The notes: generated from the letters alone by a model not told the origin. DNA of 64,000 nt from Apium graveolens (GCF_009905375.1 NC_133652.1:17658850-17722849), one strand, 5' to 3'; positions 24,859 to 37,602 are shown, counted from the stretch's first letter. Numbers and translations are program-made.

Positions 24859-24870
24859 GCTCTGATGCCA
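24859..24870 (-). other. Primer-binding site of element E
   Basis: On the minus strand TGGCATCAGAGC directly adjoins the 5' LTR. It differs at one base from the standard TGGTATCAGAGC of initiator methionine tRNA. Confidence 0.8.
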
Positions 24871-25137
24871 TGATAATATGAGAGACTGGATGAACTGACT
24901 TGATAACTTTGTTACATTAAAGCTCCTGTATTTATACCTACAACAGTGCTAATTTACAGCTTGCATATCCCTGATCTACAGCCTACATATCACTTGATCT
25001 CATCCTATCATGTCACCTGATCTCAGCCTATCGTATCCCCTGATATCAACTGATCTTATTTGATACAATCTCCTAATTATAACAAATAATCCCCATATTT
25101 ACTACCTACATTTACATTAAAGGTTATATTGTTTATA
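24871..25137 (-). repeat. 5' LTR of element E
   Basis: The 267-bp repeat starts TGATAATATGAGAG and ends GTTTATA directly against the ATTAA duplication. It lacks the terminal CA seen at the inner end of the other LTR. On the minus strand a TATA-like GTATAAATACAGG lies near 24920. Confidence 0.85.
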
Positions 25138-25561
25138 ATTAAGATCATGAGTAATTTTGAGGTAAAAAAAAATTTAAAATATTTTTATTAAATAACATGA
25201 TGTGATAATATAAAATAATATATTCTGGGACATTATTAATTTTGTGACCCACCATTTTTTAAAAAAATAATATATTATGTAAATAGTATTTATAGAATAT
25301 ATTATTTACTACTCCCTTAGGCAACTTCTGAACATTTGAAATGAAGAGTTCAACAAACACTCTTATTTAGTATAATTTCATAAAAAGTAAAATTTTAAAT
25401 ATAAGTTATGTAACTAAATATTATAGAACTGCTTAAAAAAGGGGCCCTAGCCACCTTTTTCAAATATAAAACTAATATTTGGACACTATTTTGTAAATTT
25501 GAAATTTCAACCACCAAAATGCAAAAGCGGGTAAAGTTGAGCCACCATTTTGCAATTTACT

Positions 25562-25766
25562 CTGTGGCCCGTTTGGAAAACTGAATTTTATTTGAAATTC
25601 TGGATTTGATCAAATAAGCTATTTGAGAATTTGGATTTGGATTTAATTTGAAATCCAGAACATTCAAATATTAGTATAAACATGAAAATTTGAAATGACA
25701 ACTCAAATCCTGTCATTTAAAATTTCTGATTTGAAATGAAATTTAAGTTTCGAAACGCCCTCCTAG
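25562..25766. mobile_element. MITE-like inverted-repeat element upstream of the kinase gene
   Basis: The left end (GGCCCGTTTGGAAAACTG) and the inverse of the right end (GGGCGTTTCGAAACTTAA) are imperfect inverted repeats. The similarity continues inward as AATTTTATTTGAAAT versus AATTTCATTTCAAAT. The inside is AT-rich and non-coding, about 205 bp in all. I could not define a target duplication. It lies about 300 bp upstream of the kinase start codon, inside the likely promoter region. Confidence 0.5.
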
Positions 25767-26070
25767 TTTATTTATGTATGGTATCATTAAGTCCAATGTG
25801 TAAGTTTAGCATCCTCTACAGTGTGAACCATCTTGTGTTCTTCTACGACACCCGTACTGTGTTCTCTCTTTCTTGTCCTTGATAAACCTTCTTCTAACTT
25901 TCTGTCAATTCTGAAAGCTTCACAACTTCATCTTTTACACTCCATACCTTCATCTTGCTTTCTTAGATTACATGCTTTTTCTTGGAGTAAAAAGGTCAGT
26001 TTTTTCATAAGTACCCCTTCATATTTTTCTATTCACAACGGTCATATTTCTTGCTCTAGTATTTCCAAAG

Positions 26071-28339
26071 ATGCTAGCTTTGTTTTTATTCATTTTACTT
26101 GCATTCAACTCACTAAACTTGTCAAATTGTATGAATGATGAAGGGTATGCACTTTTATCATTTAAACAAGCCATTAATGATGATCCACAAGGGTCTTTTA
26201 CAAATTGGAACACTTCTGATGAAACACCTTGTTCTTGGAGTGGTGTTACTTGTAAAGAACTAAAAGTTGTATCTTTAAGTATACCTAAAAAGAAACTTAA
26301 TGGGATTTTATCACCTTCTTTAGGCTCTCTTTCTCAGCTTAGGCATGTTAATTTGAGGAACAATAAGTTGTTTGGGAGTTTACCTTTTCAGCTTTTTAGA
26401 GCTCAAGGGCTTCAAAGTTTGGTGCTTTATGGTAATTCTTTATCTGGGCCTTTACCATTTGATGTTGGGAAGCTTAGTTATCTTCAGACTTTAGATTTAT
26501 CGCAGAATTTCTTTAATGGGTCATTGCCAAATTCAATAATTCAGTGCAAGAGACTTAGAACTCTTGTTCTTAGTCGAAACAATTTTACGGATTCTTTGCC
26601 TGATGGGTTTGGGACTAGTTTAGTTGCTCTTGAAAAACTCGATATTTCGGTTAATAGGTTCAGTGGTAATGTTCCTAGTGATTTAGGAAATCTGTCAAAT
26701 TTGCAAGGAACTGCTGATCTTTCTCGTAATTTGTTTAGTGGCTCGATCCCAGCTAGTCTTGGTAACCTTCCTGAGAAGGTTTATATTGATCTTACTTATA
26801 ACAATCTTACTGGTCCAATACCGCAAACTGGTGCTCTAATTAATAGAGGACCTACGGCTTTTATTGGAAATCCTGGGCTTTGTGGACCTCCACTGAAAAA
26901 TCAATGTGATTCAATTGCAAATCCGCCTTCGTCGATTCCATATTTGCCAGGTGAATTTCCACCGCAGTATGGTGGTGATGCTGGTGGAAGGGGTGCAAAA
27001 AGAAGGGGTCTGAGTAAAGGATCTATAATCGCTATTGTTGTGTGTGATGTAATCGGAATTTGCCTTTTTGGCTTACTGTTCTCCTTCTGTTATTCAAGTG
27101 TCTGTGGCATGAGAAAAGGTGAAAATGGTTATGGTTCTGATAAGAAATCGAAGGAAAGGAGGGAATGTTTGTGCTGCTTCCTGAAGGATGAGTCAGAGAC
27201 CTTATCTGAAAATGTGGAGCAATATGATCTTGTACCATTGGATACGCAGTTAGGATTTGACCTAGACGAGCTTCTCAAGGCTTCTGCATTTGTACTAGGA
27301 AAGAGTGGGATTGGAATTGTGTACAAAGTTGTGCTTGAAGATGGGAGAACCTTGGCTGTAAGAAGGTTAGGCGAAGGGGGGTCTCAAAGGTTTAAGGAAT
27401 TTCAAACAGAAGTTGAAGCTATTGGGAAGCTTAGGCATTCTAATATTGTACCACTTAGAGCCTACTATTGGTCTGTTGACGAGAAGCTGCTTATATATGA
27501 TTACGTTCAAAATGGTAACCTTGCCGCAGCAATTCATGGTGAGTCTAAATGAGTTCATCTCCTAAATGAAGATTTATAATGCTCACTGTTCATTTTTATT
27601 CAATTCAGTCTCTTGTTATATGCCTGCTGATTTTATTAACTTTATATTGTTCTTTAAAATGTACCCAGCTAAGCCAGGACTGGTTTCTTTTACACCTCTC
27701 TCATGGTCTGCTCGATTGAAGATAATGAAAGGAGTTGCAAAAGGCTTGGTTTATCTGCATGAATACAGCCCCAAAAAGTATGTGCATGGAGACCTGAAGC
27801 CGTCTAACATATTGCTTGGACAGAACATGGAAGCCCTAATTTCCGACTTTGGACTTGGACGTCTTGCTAATATAGCTGGGGGAACACCTGCCCTAGAATC
27901 CAACCGAATGCCTTCTGAGAAACTTCAGAAAAAGCAGCAAGACATTGCACCTCAACAAGCCGTTAAAGTAAACTCTCCTGCAATTTTTGGTTCTTGTTAT
28001 CAAGCACCTGAGGCTTTGAAAATGATCAAGCCATCACAGAAGTGGGATGTTTATTCGTTTGGGGTTATCCTACTAGAAATGATTACTGGAAGACCACCTA
28101 TTATTCTAGTGGACACTACAGAAATGGATATCGTTCATTGGATTAAGCTTTGCATTGAGGAGAGAACCCCGTTTATAGAAGTTCTAGACCCAATTTTAAC
28201 GCAGGATGGCGACAGAGAAGAAGAAATAGTTGCCGTTCTGAAAATTGCAATGGCATGCATCCAGAGCAGCCCCGAGAGAAGACCGGCAATGAGGCATGTC
28301 TCTGATGCTTTGGAAAAAATACATGTTTCATCAGAATGA
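26071..28339 (+). CDS. LRR receptor-like kinase, LRR-III / ZAR1-like
   Basis: Two exons (26071-27538 and 27669-28339) join in frame to a 712-residue protein. Residues 1-20 look like a signal peptide. An LRR N-cap ([21 protein letters not shown] to CSWSGVTC, about 25-61) and about seven leucine-rich repeats (66-250) follow. The transmembrane helix is near 318-341. The kinase domain (about 405-710) has glycine loop LGKSGIGIV, Arg431 in AVRRL where active kinases usually have Lys, HGDLKPSN (529) in place of HRD, and intact DFG (549-551). The phrases [24 protein letters not shown] and [19 protein letters not shown] recall Arabidopsis ZAR1, a plasma-membrane kinase linked to zygote division. It is the only intact protein-coding gene here. 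The ligand is unknown. Confidence 0.95.
27539..27668 (+). other. Intron of the LRR receptor-like kinase gene
   Basis: The 130-bp intron has donor GTGAGT at 27539 and acceptor TACCCAG ending at 27668. It splits the Ala codon that follows AAIH and joins to [12 protein letters not shown] in frame. Without splicing the frame would stop at 27550. The interior is T-rich, as expected of plant introns. Confidence 0.92.
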
Positions 28340-29134
28340 ATGTTTTCGATTGAATAGCTGTTTCATCCGGATGAACTGTTTTTACATGACATGAGAAACA
28401 AATTAAAGTTGGTCATTTAAGCATGGAGTAAGATGAATTTTTCTCCACTGTGAGTCAAATGATCACAGAATTGTAGCACTGAAGATTTCTAGATGGACTT
28501 GTGTAGTGACAGGAATGATGGTAAGTTGTAGCATAGGGACCAAGGTTAGTAGCCAGTAGGTCCTTAGGTTTCATGAGCTTGTTAGAAGATGTTACAGGAG
28601 TCTTGTGATTATGCTTTTCATGAGTTTGTTTTACTGTAAAATTTGTCTTAATGTTGTCCTCTATTATAGGCGTTTTTGTGTATGTTGTACATTGATTTAT
28701 GTATCAACTGGGTTTTGTGTGCTTTTGTAATGCAGCAAACATTTTTGTAAAATAAGAAGATAAATGTAATGTGAAACACATTTATTTAGAATGTCATTAG
28801 ATGTCTTCATACTGATCACATACACACCAGAATCTGGAGACCATAGACATTTATTTAGAATGAGATGATCTGGTTCTGGTATGGCCTGCAGAAGTTAAAA
28901 CACCATAATGAGCAAAACTGCATTGTATTGAATATTGATAATCAATTAAAGGTGTACCCCGTGAAGGGTTTGCACAAATTAGACTAAAGGTGATGATACT
29001 CAATCGTTTGGAAGTTTATTCTAGATATTATATAGTACTACACTGTTTGCACCTTGCAAGATATGTGATGATTTGTGTGTGCTGTGCTGGTATTCAGAAT
29101 TTCAGATGCATCATACATCAAAAGGACTCGTAAC
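28340..29134. other. 3' UTR and downstream flank of the kinase gene
   Basis: No further gene is seen. The first several hundred bases are T-rich and probably include the 3' UTR. AATAAG-like polyadenylation signals occur near 28751, but the actual end cannot be fixed from sequence. Confidence 0.5.
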
Positions 29135-29334
29135 CAGGAGCGGAATCAAGGAGGGCAAACCTAAGTGAAGCTGGAGTTTAGTTAGACTAAAAAATTTTGG
29201 TAATAAATTTTTATAAAGTAACGATTTTTAGTTAAAAATTAGAAGAAATTTTACTTTAGCCTTCCGATGTACCTTGAAAAATTAGCGATAAATCATAGTA
29301 GTCCCGATGTTTTCTGATCCTAGTTCGGCCCCGG
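29135..29334. mobile_element. Candidate hAT-like MITE, about 200 bp
   Basis: The left end CAGGAGCGGAATCAAGG and the inverse of the right end CCGGGGCCGAACTAGG are imperfect inverted repeats, resembling the CAGGGGCGGA ends of plant hAT MITEs. The interior is AT-rich and non-coding. Flanking 8-mers CTCGTAAC and CATGCAAC agree at 5 of 8 bases, so the target duplication is only weakly supported. Confidence 0.5.
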
Positions 29335-32121
29335 CATGCAACTTAACATAAGCACAACAGTGTTGTTGAGCTGTAAACAGGAAGACATGTTGGAGAAATA
29401 TAAGTTGGCAAAGTACATCATCATCATCATACTCTTTAGGGTTTAGTGGGCCATATGTAATTTACTCTATATAGAATCGGTGCCCATACTATTAACGAAT
29501 TGTGTTATACAAATAATCCACTAGATTCTGAAATACATAATTTTTGTTCCACCTGATCACTTTTTCGCTGTCCCAACACGAGTTCATGTAATGTAATCAT
29601 GGTATAAAAATTGTAAACTATTTCATAAAAAAGAAATTCCTTTGTTAGTAATTAATAGCAGCCACAGGGGCTAGTCTCACATTGTGTGGTGAATTAGTGA
29701 GAAGATGATGATCATGAATCTTTCCTGTAGGGGAATATGTAAAGAATAAAGATAATTCACATGCAGACCTTATTCTTAGTGCTAAAGTGAACAACCAAGG
29801 GGTAAATTATAGTTGACACAAAAGCATGATGCTAACCCCACATTTAGAAAAATGACACACAAGTGTAATACTACCTATCCTATGGAATTAGCTAGCTGGA
29901 ATTGTAGCCTTGTGGTCTTCAAAAGTAGCTACTACATACTTGTTGTCTATGATTCTTCTGTATGTCTCAACTTCTTTTATTGGTGGGTTGATTAGTAATT
30001 ATTGGTTATTTGATCATGTGAAATGTATAAAAACCGATCAATTAAAAAAGAAATGACATATTAGAAGATAAGGGAAAGGATAGAGAATCCGGGCTAATGA
30101 TCACCATGTATAATATAAGTTTGGATCTATGTTATAAATTAGACTGGGTGTTTAAAAGTATGCTGTATCGAATACGAGGGGCCTTGAAAAGCCTCGTTTT
30201 TTGTATGGGGGTCGACTGGCAATTAATTTGTAAAGAAAAAAGATTGGTAGATGGGTATTTGACTATATACATACAGTGGTAGCTACTCACTATGTTTGTT
30301 GGAATGTTATATACTGTAGATTGTCAATTTTTTCTCAGCAGGCAGCAAGTACAGTTAGGCAGTAGCTGCACTGTTGGGTTCTAGTAATTCAAAGTTTGAA
30401 ACGTCAATCATGCCTAAACTAACACCCGAGAGTGAACAAGAGTCGATTATCCGAATCATCAAAATTTGACCAAAGTGTGTACCAAAGGTCTCAAATTTGT
30501 TATATTTAGTTGAAATTTGTGAAAAAACAAGCACGGTGTATGAGTATGTTAAATTAAAAAAAATAATCAAATGAAATGAAATACTTAAAAAATTTGACCG
30601 GAATAAATCTAATAATATAGTATATCAATGCTACAGAGTACAGAGTGTTGCCGTGCTAGCATTTTCAATCAATTTTATTTTGATATTTTCAAGTTGTAAA
30701 TATACGGACGACAACTTCATTACAGTAAAATTTTGAATTATAAATTCTTATTTTGAAATAATATGTATGAAACTAATACATTATATCCTTATGTTTTCTT
30801 TTCTAAGAACTTCTATGAGGTATCATTATACTATTGTTTCGTTTATATAATACCACTCCGTTAGTTCATCCGCCAAATCTTACTTTTAAGGGTACTAATT
30901 GAAAAAAATCAATTGTACAATGGTACCATTAATTATATATTTTCTCTCATTTTTTATAAAAAATATATAATTTTCTACTATTAAAAATTTGAATAAAAAA
31001 AATTATAAGAAAAAAAAACATTATGGTGATTAGAGAAATAACATTAATTTACCTAATTTAAACTAATTCAAGAAATTATAAATATTTATTTATATTTTTT
31101 CTAATATTTTCATGCTTTGTACTAACTATAATTCTAGTAAATAAAATAAATAAGAAATATGGATATTTCAAATTCTATTAGTATTTATTATTTATATATT
31201 TTATTGTGTATAATTTTAAATACGAAAAGCCATTTTTCAAATTGTTTTAAAATATTAGGTGGGATAAAAAGAAATATATGCATTGAACTCTTAGTTATAG
31301 TGTGTTATAAAATTGAGTACGAAACTAATTGATAACTTAAGACAATTCTATTAAATACTAATATTAATAGGATTAATTAATTAATATGGGAAATATATAG
31401 ATAAATTATAAAAATTATGGAAAATTATATGATTTTAGTAGGGGAAAATGGTACCACAGAAAAGTAAAAAATATTTAAAGATATCACGTATAAATCAAAA
31501 ACATTTAATGGGTCAAATGAAAAAAGCAATTATATAATGATATAATTCATAATTTTATAACATTCGGTTAATGTTTGTTTAACAAAATAAAATGATAATA
31601 GATGGATCAATTCATATATAGTATATAAAATGGTAACACTTAGAAATAAAAAAATATCAAATGGTATAAGTACTATTCATAATTTCCCTAACCAGATCTG
31701 CTTAATCCGTTATCAAACGAGAGCTCCTTTTTTCCCGAGCGCGGGAGTTAGAGCCTTTTTCATTAGTAGTTCAAAATTCGTTAATTTCTTCTTGTTCGGC
31801 ATACGCTAAATTACTATTCTCTCCATTCCATATTATACGTCTATTTTGAAAAAATTACGCATATTAATAAAATTTTAGCTGGACAAGTTTTTTCCATTAA
31901 CAAATGAGAATATAGCTAAATTTAAAAAAGCCAAATATTTGGAATAATAAATATATGAATGATTTTATAAAAATTATTATTAAATTTATATTAAAACAAG
32001 AGATAAATAATTAAAAAAATGATAATATGAGTATATAGCTAAAATTTAAAAACTAAAATATTGGAAACAATAAATACATCGGGACGTAAGGAGTAATACA
32101 CTTAAAAAATAGAATATGGTT
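29335..32121. other. AT-rich intergenic stretch, no gene seen
   Basis: Nearly 2.8 kb with only short, unrecognised reading frames. A CATCATCATCATCAT microsatellite lies near 29418-29432. The interval 30780-31690 is extremely A/T-rich and may include decayed transposable elements, but I could not define ends. The last five bases before element F are its target duplication GGTAT (32122-32126). Confidence 0.5.
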
Positions 32122-32126
32122 GGTAT

Positions 32127-32357
32127 TGTTGTAAAATACTAGTTATATTATAAACACTAACCATGGAGATAGAGAGCGGAGAGATAAATGTGAAGTAGTA
32201 AAGAAATATAGCCGTTTGAGGTGTGCATTGCTTCATTCCGAAGAAGGCTATTTATAGTCAAAAAAAGGAACAAATGAATTTAATGCAATGTAAAAATTTT
32301 CAAGTCTAAGCCTAGCTTTACTATTTAATGTTTGACAATAACAATCAATTTGCAACA
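32127..32357 (-). repeat. 3' LTR of element F
   Basis: It starts TGTTGTAAAATACTAG and ends TTTGCAACA. The sequence just inside, CTTCCTTTGAT, is the purine tract on the minus strand. A minus-strand TATA-like CTATAAATAG lies near 32248-32257. It has the same length as the partner LTR and shows scattered substitutions only. Confidence 0.9.
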
Positions 32358-32483
32358 CTTCCTTTGATTGTTATTTTGAAATGGATCATAGACTGACTCG
32401 TTAAAACCTTTTCAAAGAAAAACCCAATAGGATAAAAACTTTGACGAAGGAAAAAGAGTACAATCTTCCCTCGGAAAAACAAA

Positions 32484-35400
32484 TCATTCTCCGAAGTTTT
32501 GTTGTAAAAAAATCCTTGAGTCGATGCATTTCAATGTTATGTCGTAACTTCCCAAATGTTTAATTCGGTAATGATTTCGTGAATAAATCAACAAGGTTGT
32601 CACATGACCGAATTTGTTATACATCAATTTTACCATTCTTTTGAAGCTCATAAGTGTAGAATTTTGGTGAAATGTGTTCGTCCTATCTCCTTTGATATAT
32701 CCTTCCTCGAGTTGATCAATGCATAAAGTGTTATCCTCAAACATAATGGTGGGATATCTAGTGATGTCTGATAATCTACATGATTCCTGAATATTCTTGA
32801 TGATAGATCGCAACCAAACACATTCTCTACCGATATCATGAATTGCAATGAGTTCTGAGTGATTTGTTGAGGTTGTCACTGTAGTTTGCTTCGTAGATTT
32901 CCAAGAAATGGTTGTACCGTAATATGTAAATACATATCCAATTTGTGATTTACCAAAATGAGGATCTGATAAATATCCAGCGTCTGCATATCCAATCAAC
33001 TAAGATGTCGAATTTTCAGGAAGAATAATCTAAAGTCTATTGTTCCACGAAGATAATGAAATATATATGTTTGATCCAATTCCAATGTCTATCCATCGGA
33101 GCAGAGCTAAATCTAGCCAATAAATTCATAGCAAATGCAATATATGGCCTTGTATTATTTGCAAGATACATAAGTGCACTAATTGCACCTAAATATGGGA
33201 TTTCAGGACCAAAAACCTCTTCATCATCTTCTCGTAGTCGAAATGGATCTTTATCAGGCTCTGAAGATCTAACCGCCATTGGAGTAGTCAATGGATGAGA
33301 TTTATCCATGTAAGGTCTGTTCAAAACCTTTTCTGTATATGTGGATTGGTGGAGGAAAATTCCTGTTGACAAGTGCTCTACTTGTATCCCAAGACAATAT
33401 TTTGTCCTTCCAAGATCTTTCATTTCAAACTCTGTATTTAGGTATATGACAACATCATTAACCTCCGTAACTGTTCCTACAAGATTTAAAATTATCCACA
33501 TATACGACAATAATCACAAAACCAGATTGTGATTTTTTTATAAAAATACATGGAGAAATTTGGTTACTAATATACCAATTCTTTTGTAAATAACGACTTA
33601 GTCTCTTATACCAAATACGACCTGATTGTTTCAGTCCATAGAATGATCGTTGAAGTTTAATGGAGTATATATGACGAGGTTTCTTGAACTCATCCATTTT
33701 TAACCCTTCTGGGATTTTCATAAAAATTTCACTATCAAGTGAACCATACAGGTATGCGGTAACGACGTCCATAGGACGTGTTTCCAATTTTTTTAGATGC
33801 CATAACTAATATAAAACGAAAAGTAATTTCATCCATCACTGACGAATATGTCTCATGATAATCAATTCCAGACCTTTGAGAAAACCCCTGTGCTACAAGT
33901 CGGGCTTTATATCTTATAATTTCCTTCTTTTCATTTCATTTTCTTATGAATACCCATTTATTCCCAACAGGGTTCACACCGATTGGTGTTTGGATAACAG
34001 GTCCAAATACTTCTCTTTTACGCAATGAATTTAATTATGTTTGAATTGCGTCTTTCCATTTTGACCAGTCTTTTCTTCGACATCATTCATCCACACTTTG
34101 TGGTTCAGGATTAGAATTTATGTCTACATCCAATGCTGCGGAATATACAAATAAATCATCGATTATGACTTTAATTTGATCCCATAATTTCATATCATGC
34201 ACATAATTTATTGAAATTTTATGATTGTTTAATCCCGTATCTTCAGGGACTGAAATCTCTTCAGGAGATAATACCACTTCAGGGGTATTTGCTTCTTCTG
34301 GAGCATGTGCCACTTCAGAGGCAATTTTTTTTCTTTTTTGTGGTGCAACATCTTTTGCACCGACCGGTCTACCACGCTTTAGGCGTGGCTTTGATTCTGT
34401 AACCAATTCTTTTGTATCTGATTTTCTGATTAGTATATCTATTCTAGCTGGAATATTTAATGCAAGTATATGAGATTTAGTTATATTTCTAGAATCGTTA
34501 AATGCGTCAGGCATTTGGTTTGCGATATTTTGTATATGAATAATTCTTTTAACTTCAAGTTCCCATTGACCGATATGTGGATCTAGAAAATATAATCCTG
34601 ATGCATTCCATGTTATGTCAGGATTAACTTTATTTGAATGTTTATCTCCCCCCTAAGGGAGGAAACATAGACTCGTCAAAATGACAATCTGCATATCTTG
34701 CGGTAAATATGTCTCCGGTTAGAGGCTCCAGATATCTAATTATAGATGTGGAATCAAAACCAACATATATACCTACTCTTCTTTGAGCTCCCATCTTCGA
34801 TCTTTGTGGTGGAGCAATCGGTACATATATAGCACTTCCGAAAATTTTGAAGTGAGAAATATTAGGAACCTGACCAAGTACCAGTTGTAGCGGAGAATGT
34901 TGGTTGTAGGAAGTTGGTCTAATCCTAATAATATTAGCAACATGAAGTATTGTGTGACCCCAAATAGATGTAGGTAATTTTGCTTTCAACAGCAGCGGTC
35001 TTGCAATAAGTTGGAGTCTTTTGATAAAGGACTCGGCTAACCCATTTTGTGTATGTACATGAGAAACTGGGTGTTCAACTGAGATTCCTACAGAGATGCA
35101 ATAGTCGAAAAAAGTTGCAGATGTGAATTCGCCGACATTATCTAAACATATTGACTTAATGCAATGATTTGAGAATTGAGCTCGTAATTTGATTATTTGG
35201 GCAAGTAATTTTGCAAAAGCATCATTACGAGTTGAGAGAAGGCAAACATGAGACCATCTAGTTGAGGCATCGATTAATACCATGAAGTACCTAAATGGGC
35301 CAGATGATGGGTGTATAGGTCCACATATGCCGCCTTAGATCATTTCTACAAAAGTTGGGCTTTCAAGCTGAACTTTAGTAGGGGATGGCCGAGTAATCAA

Positions 35401-36021
35401 TTTTCCTAAAGAACATGCTGAACATGGAAGGTCATTGTTGGAAAGAACTTTAAAATCTTTAAGAGGATAACCAGTAGAATTCTCTATAATACGACGCATC
35501 ATAGAGACGCCATGATGACCTAATCTTTCATGCCAAAGTGTAAAAGATTTTGGATCTATGAGTTTGGAAGCAATGACATTGTGTGACTCGATAGTTTTAA
35601 TTTTCATCATATATAATCCTGAAGAAAGTGAGTGAAACTTTTCTAAGATTTTCTTGTCGCTAGGATTAGCGGAAGTAATAAGAAGATATTCTCTATCAGC
35701 CTCAGAGGTAGTTTCGATGTGAGAATTATTGAGTCATATATCTTTAAAACTAAGAAGATTTATAGTAGACTTACTAGAATATAATGCATTTGGAATGTGT
35801 ATGTGGGTACCATTAGGTAGGACGAAACTAGCTTTTCCAAAACCTTCAATTATATTAGATACGCTGGAAATCGTTTCGACTTGAGTTTCGGTTTTGGTTA
35901 TTTGGGTAAAATATTTTCGGTTATGTAGAATCGTATGAGTTGTACCACAATCAGCAATGCATATATATTCAGAATCCATTCTGTATATAATTAAGAAACA
36001 TAATTTATTTGATAAGAACAT
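32484..36021 (-). pseudogene. pol of element F (PR-IN-RT-RH), disrupted
   Basis: Protease (35734-36021) has IADCGTTHTIL, with Cys in the D-x-G active-site motif. The HHCC zinc-binding part of integrase (LWHERLGHHG to CSACSLGK) is at 35335-35610, and the catalytic core is at 34642-35283 (IDASTRWSHV, LDNVGEFTS, GLAESFIKRL). The acidic linker at 34083-34514 has repeats of PEE-type phrases. RT begins near 34000 in broken frames and continues at 33458-33787 ([42 protein letters not shown]). The connection region is at 33037-33510 and RNase H at 32484-32999 (GYADAGYLSDPHFGKSQIGY, STNHSELIA). The second Asp of YVDD is Asn, expected to abolish polymerisation. Confidence 0.85.
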
Positions 36022-36259
36022 AATACACTACATAGTTCAAACAAAATAAAACACACAATACACATTACTATAATAATTATATGAAACTAATCTCCAGCCT
36101 CCCATATGGGAATTTCGTTAGATTCACTCGGACCATTTTTGCGTATTCCTCCAGTTGTGATTCTCGGGAAATCATCTATGTTATTGTTAGCGAAATTTGT
36201 TTATACCATTTTCTCTTTGATTTTTGAGAAGATTGGTATAGCTTAACAAGATGATTTAG

Positions 36260-37075
36260 GGCATGACAATTACATGTCCAGTGCCCATCCATGCCGCACC
36301 TATAGCAAATATTTAAGTTTTTCCTCCTCGTGGTGCCTTTCTTTTATTGTCACTTCCGGTGACCAGAGTTGTTATATGGACGAAAATGCCCATGGCTCCG
36401 ACCTCATCCACGGTACCGACCTTGGCCCCGTCCACCTCTTTACCTTTTTCCACGTACATTCTGCTGGAACGACATGTTATTTACTTCAGGTAATTGGGCA
36501 GATCCTGTTGGACGGGATTGATGATTCTTAATCACCAATTCATGATTCTGTTCAACAACGAGGAGAGTTGATAGAAGATCCCCGAACTTAGCAAATTTGC
36601 GCTCCATGTATATTTTTGCTAAGTTGATATTGTTGGGGTGAAAAGTTGATAGTGTTCTATCGATTTTTTCCGTAACTTTCTCACCACGCATAATAAGTCT
36701 AGAACTTATTTTGAACAAAGCAGAGTTATATGCTCGGATACTCTTAAAATCCTGAAGTCTTAAATTAGCCCAATCATTTTCAGCTGCAGGTAGATAAACT
36801 AGTTTCTGGTGATCGAACCTATCATTTAGATTTTCCGATAAAATAAAGGGATCCTCAACTTCTAAGTACTCAGATTTTAAATCTTCATGCATGTGGCGTC
36901 GGAGAAAAATTATACAGGTAAAGTTTTCTTCAGCCGTGGATTTATTTTATGCCTTTATTGTATCGTTTAATATCTTTGAACCCAAGTGCAACTTTACATC
37001 TTATACCCATAATAAATAATCATCGCCAAAAATGTCCAAGGCAACGAACGACAAGCTCGTAATATTTTTCATACT
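36260..37075 (-). pseudogene. gag of element F
   Basis: From about 37075 the minus-strand translation reads SLSFVALDIFGDDYLLWV, then a stop (37008 region) and DVKLHLGSKILNDTIKA, then another stop. It continues open as MHEDLKSEYLEVEDPFILSENL from 36892 to 36440. A zinc knuckle CYRCGMDGHWTCNC (C-x2-C-x4-H-x4-C) follows near 36270-36312 in a shifted frame. The two internal stops are TAA. Confidence 0.75.
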
Positions 37076-37602
37076 AAATCTGAATTAACACAAAAATTAT
37101 TAAATTTTAATTTATCAATGTAAATATTACATAAAATCCCAATTAATCGGATGCGTTAGGGAGTATGCAATAATCAATGTATATATCATTAAATCATTGA
37201 TATTATAAACAGATTTATATATAAAATGACAAATGTATTTTCACCCGCCATACGGACATCTGCGTATGCAGGTTATCTCCGACCAATAATAAATTAAAGT
37301 GGACAATCCTGCATAAGTTAGTTAGGAGCAAAAAGTTATTATCCGATAAGTATGCAATTTATAAATTAAGGTTCCCACTATACTTCAGTATTACCCAAAA
37401 TTGAATGATACCGTAAAATAATTTTAATAGGCGGTGTTTCGGCCATATATATTTAAATTATTAGTAAAGGGTGTAACCAATATACTCCGGTCATATATAT
37501 TTAAATTATATGTAGAGGGCATAACCATGTCTACTCATATATATGTATATTTAAATTTAAATTATATCTTCTCAGTTTCGGCAGGGTTTCGTGCTGATAA
37601 CG
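37076..37602 (-). other. 5' leader of element F with atypical primer-binding site
   Basis: On the minus strand the sequence next to the 5' LTR reads CGTTATCAGCACGAAACC, not the TGGTATCAGAGC found in the other elements. The remaining leader is about 500 bp of AT-rich non-coding sequence with two related TATATATTTAAATTATATG-like stretches near 37445-37560. Confidence 0.6.

Larger units (their letters stand above)
20288..25137 (-). mobile_element. Compact Ty1/copia element E, near-complete structure
   Basis: This 4.85-kb minus-strand element has LTRs of about 267 bp at both ends and the 5-bp duplication ATTAA at 20283-20287 and 25138-25142. The order is gag, protease, integrase, RT, RNase H with no env-like ORF, as in small plant copia lineages such as Ale/Retrofit. 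The exact lineage was not established. It is disabled by frameshifts and by altered catalytic residues in protease and integrase. Confidence 0.9.

Noticed and set aside
25833..26138. Upstream plus-strand frame overlapping the start of the kinase gene
   Set aside because: It is in a different frame, has no family resemblance and lies mostly in the likely 5' UTR; the start at 26071 gives a signal peptide followed directly by the LRR N-cap.
30780..31690. Possible large fold-back element in an extremely AT-rich stretch
   Set aside because: Candidate inverted segments share only short AT-rich words; no defined ends or target duplication.
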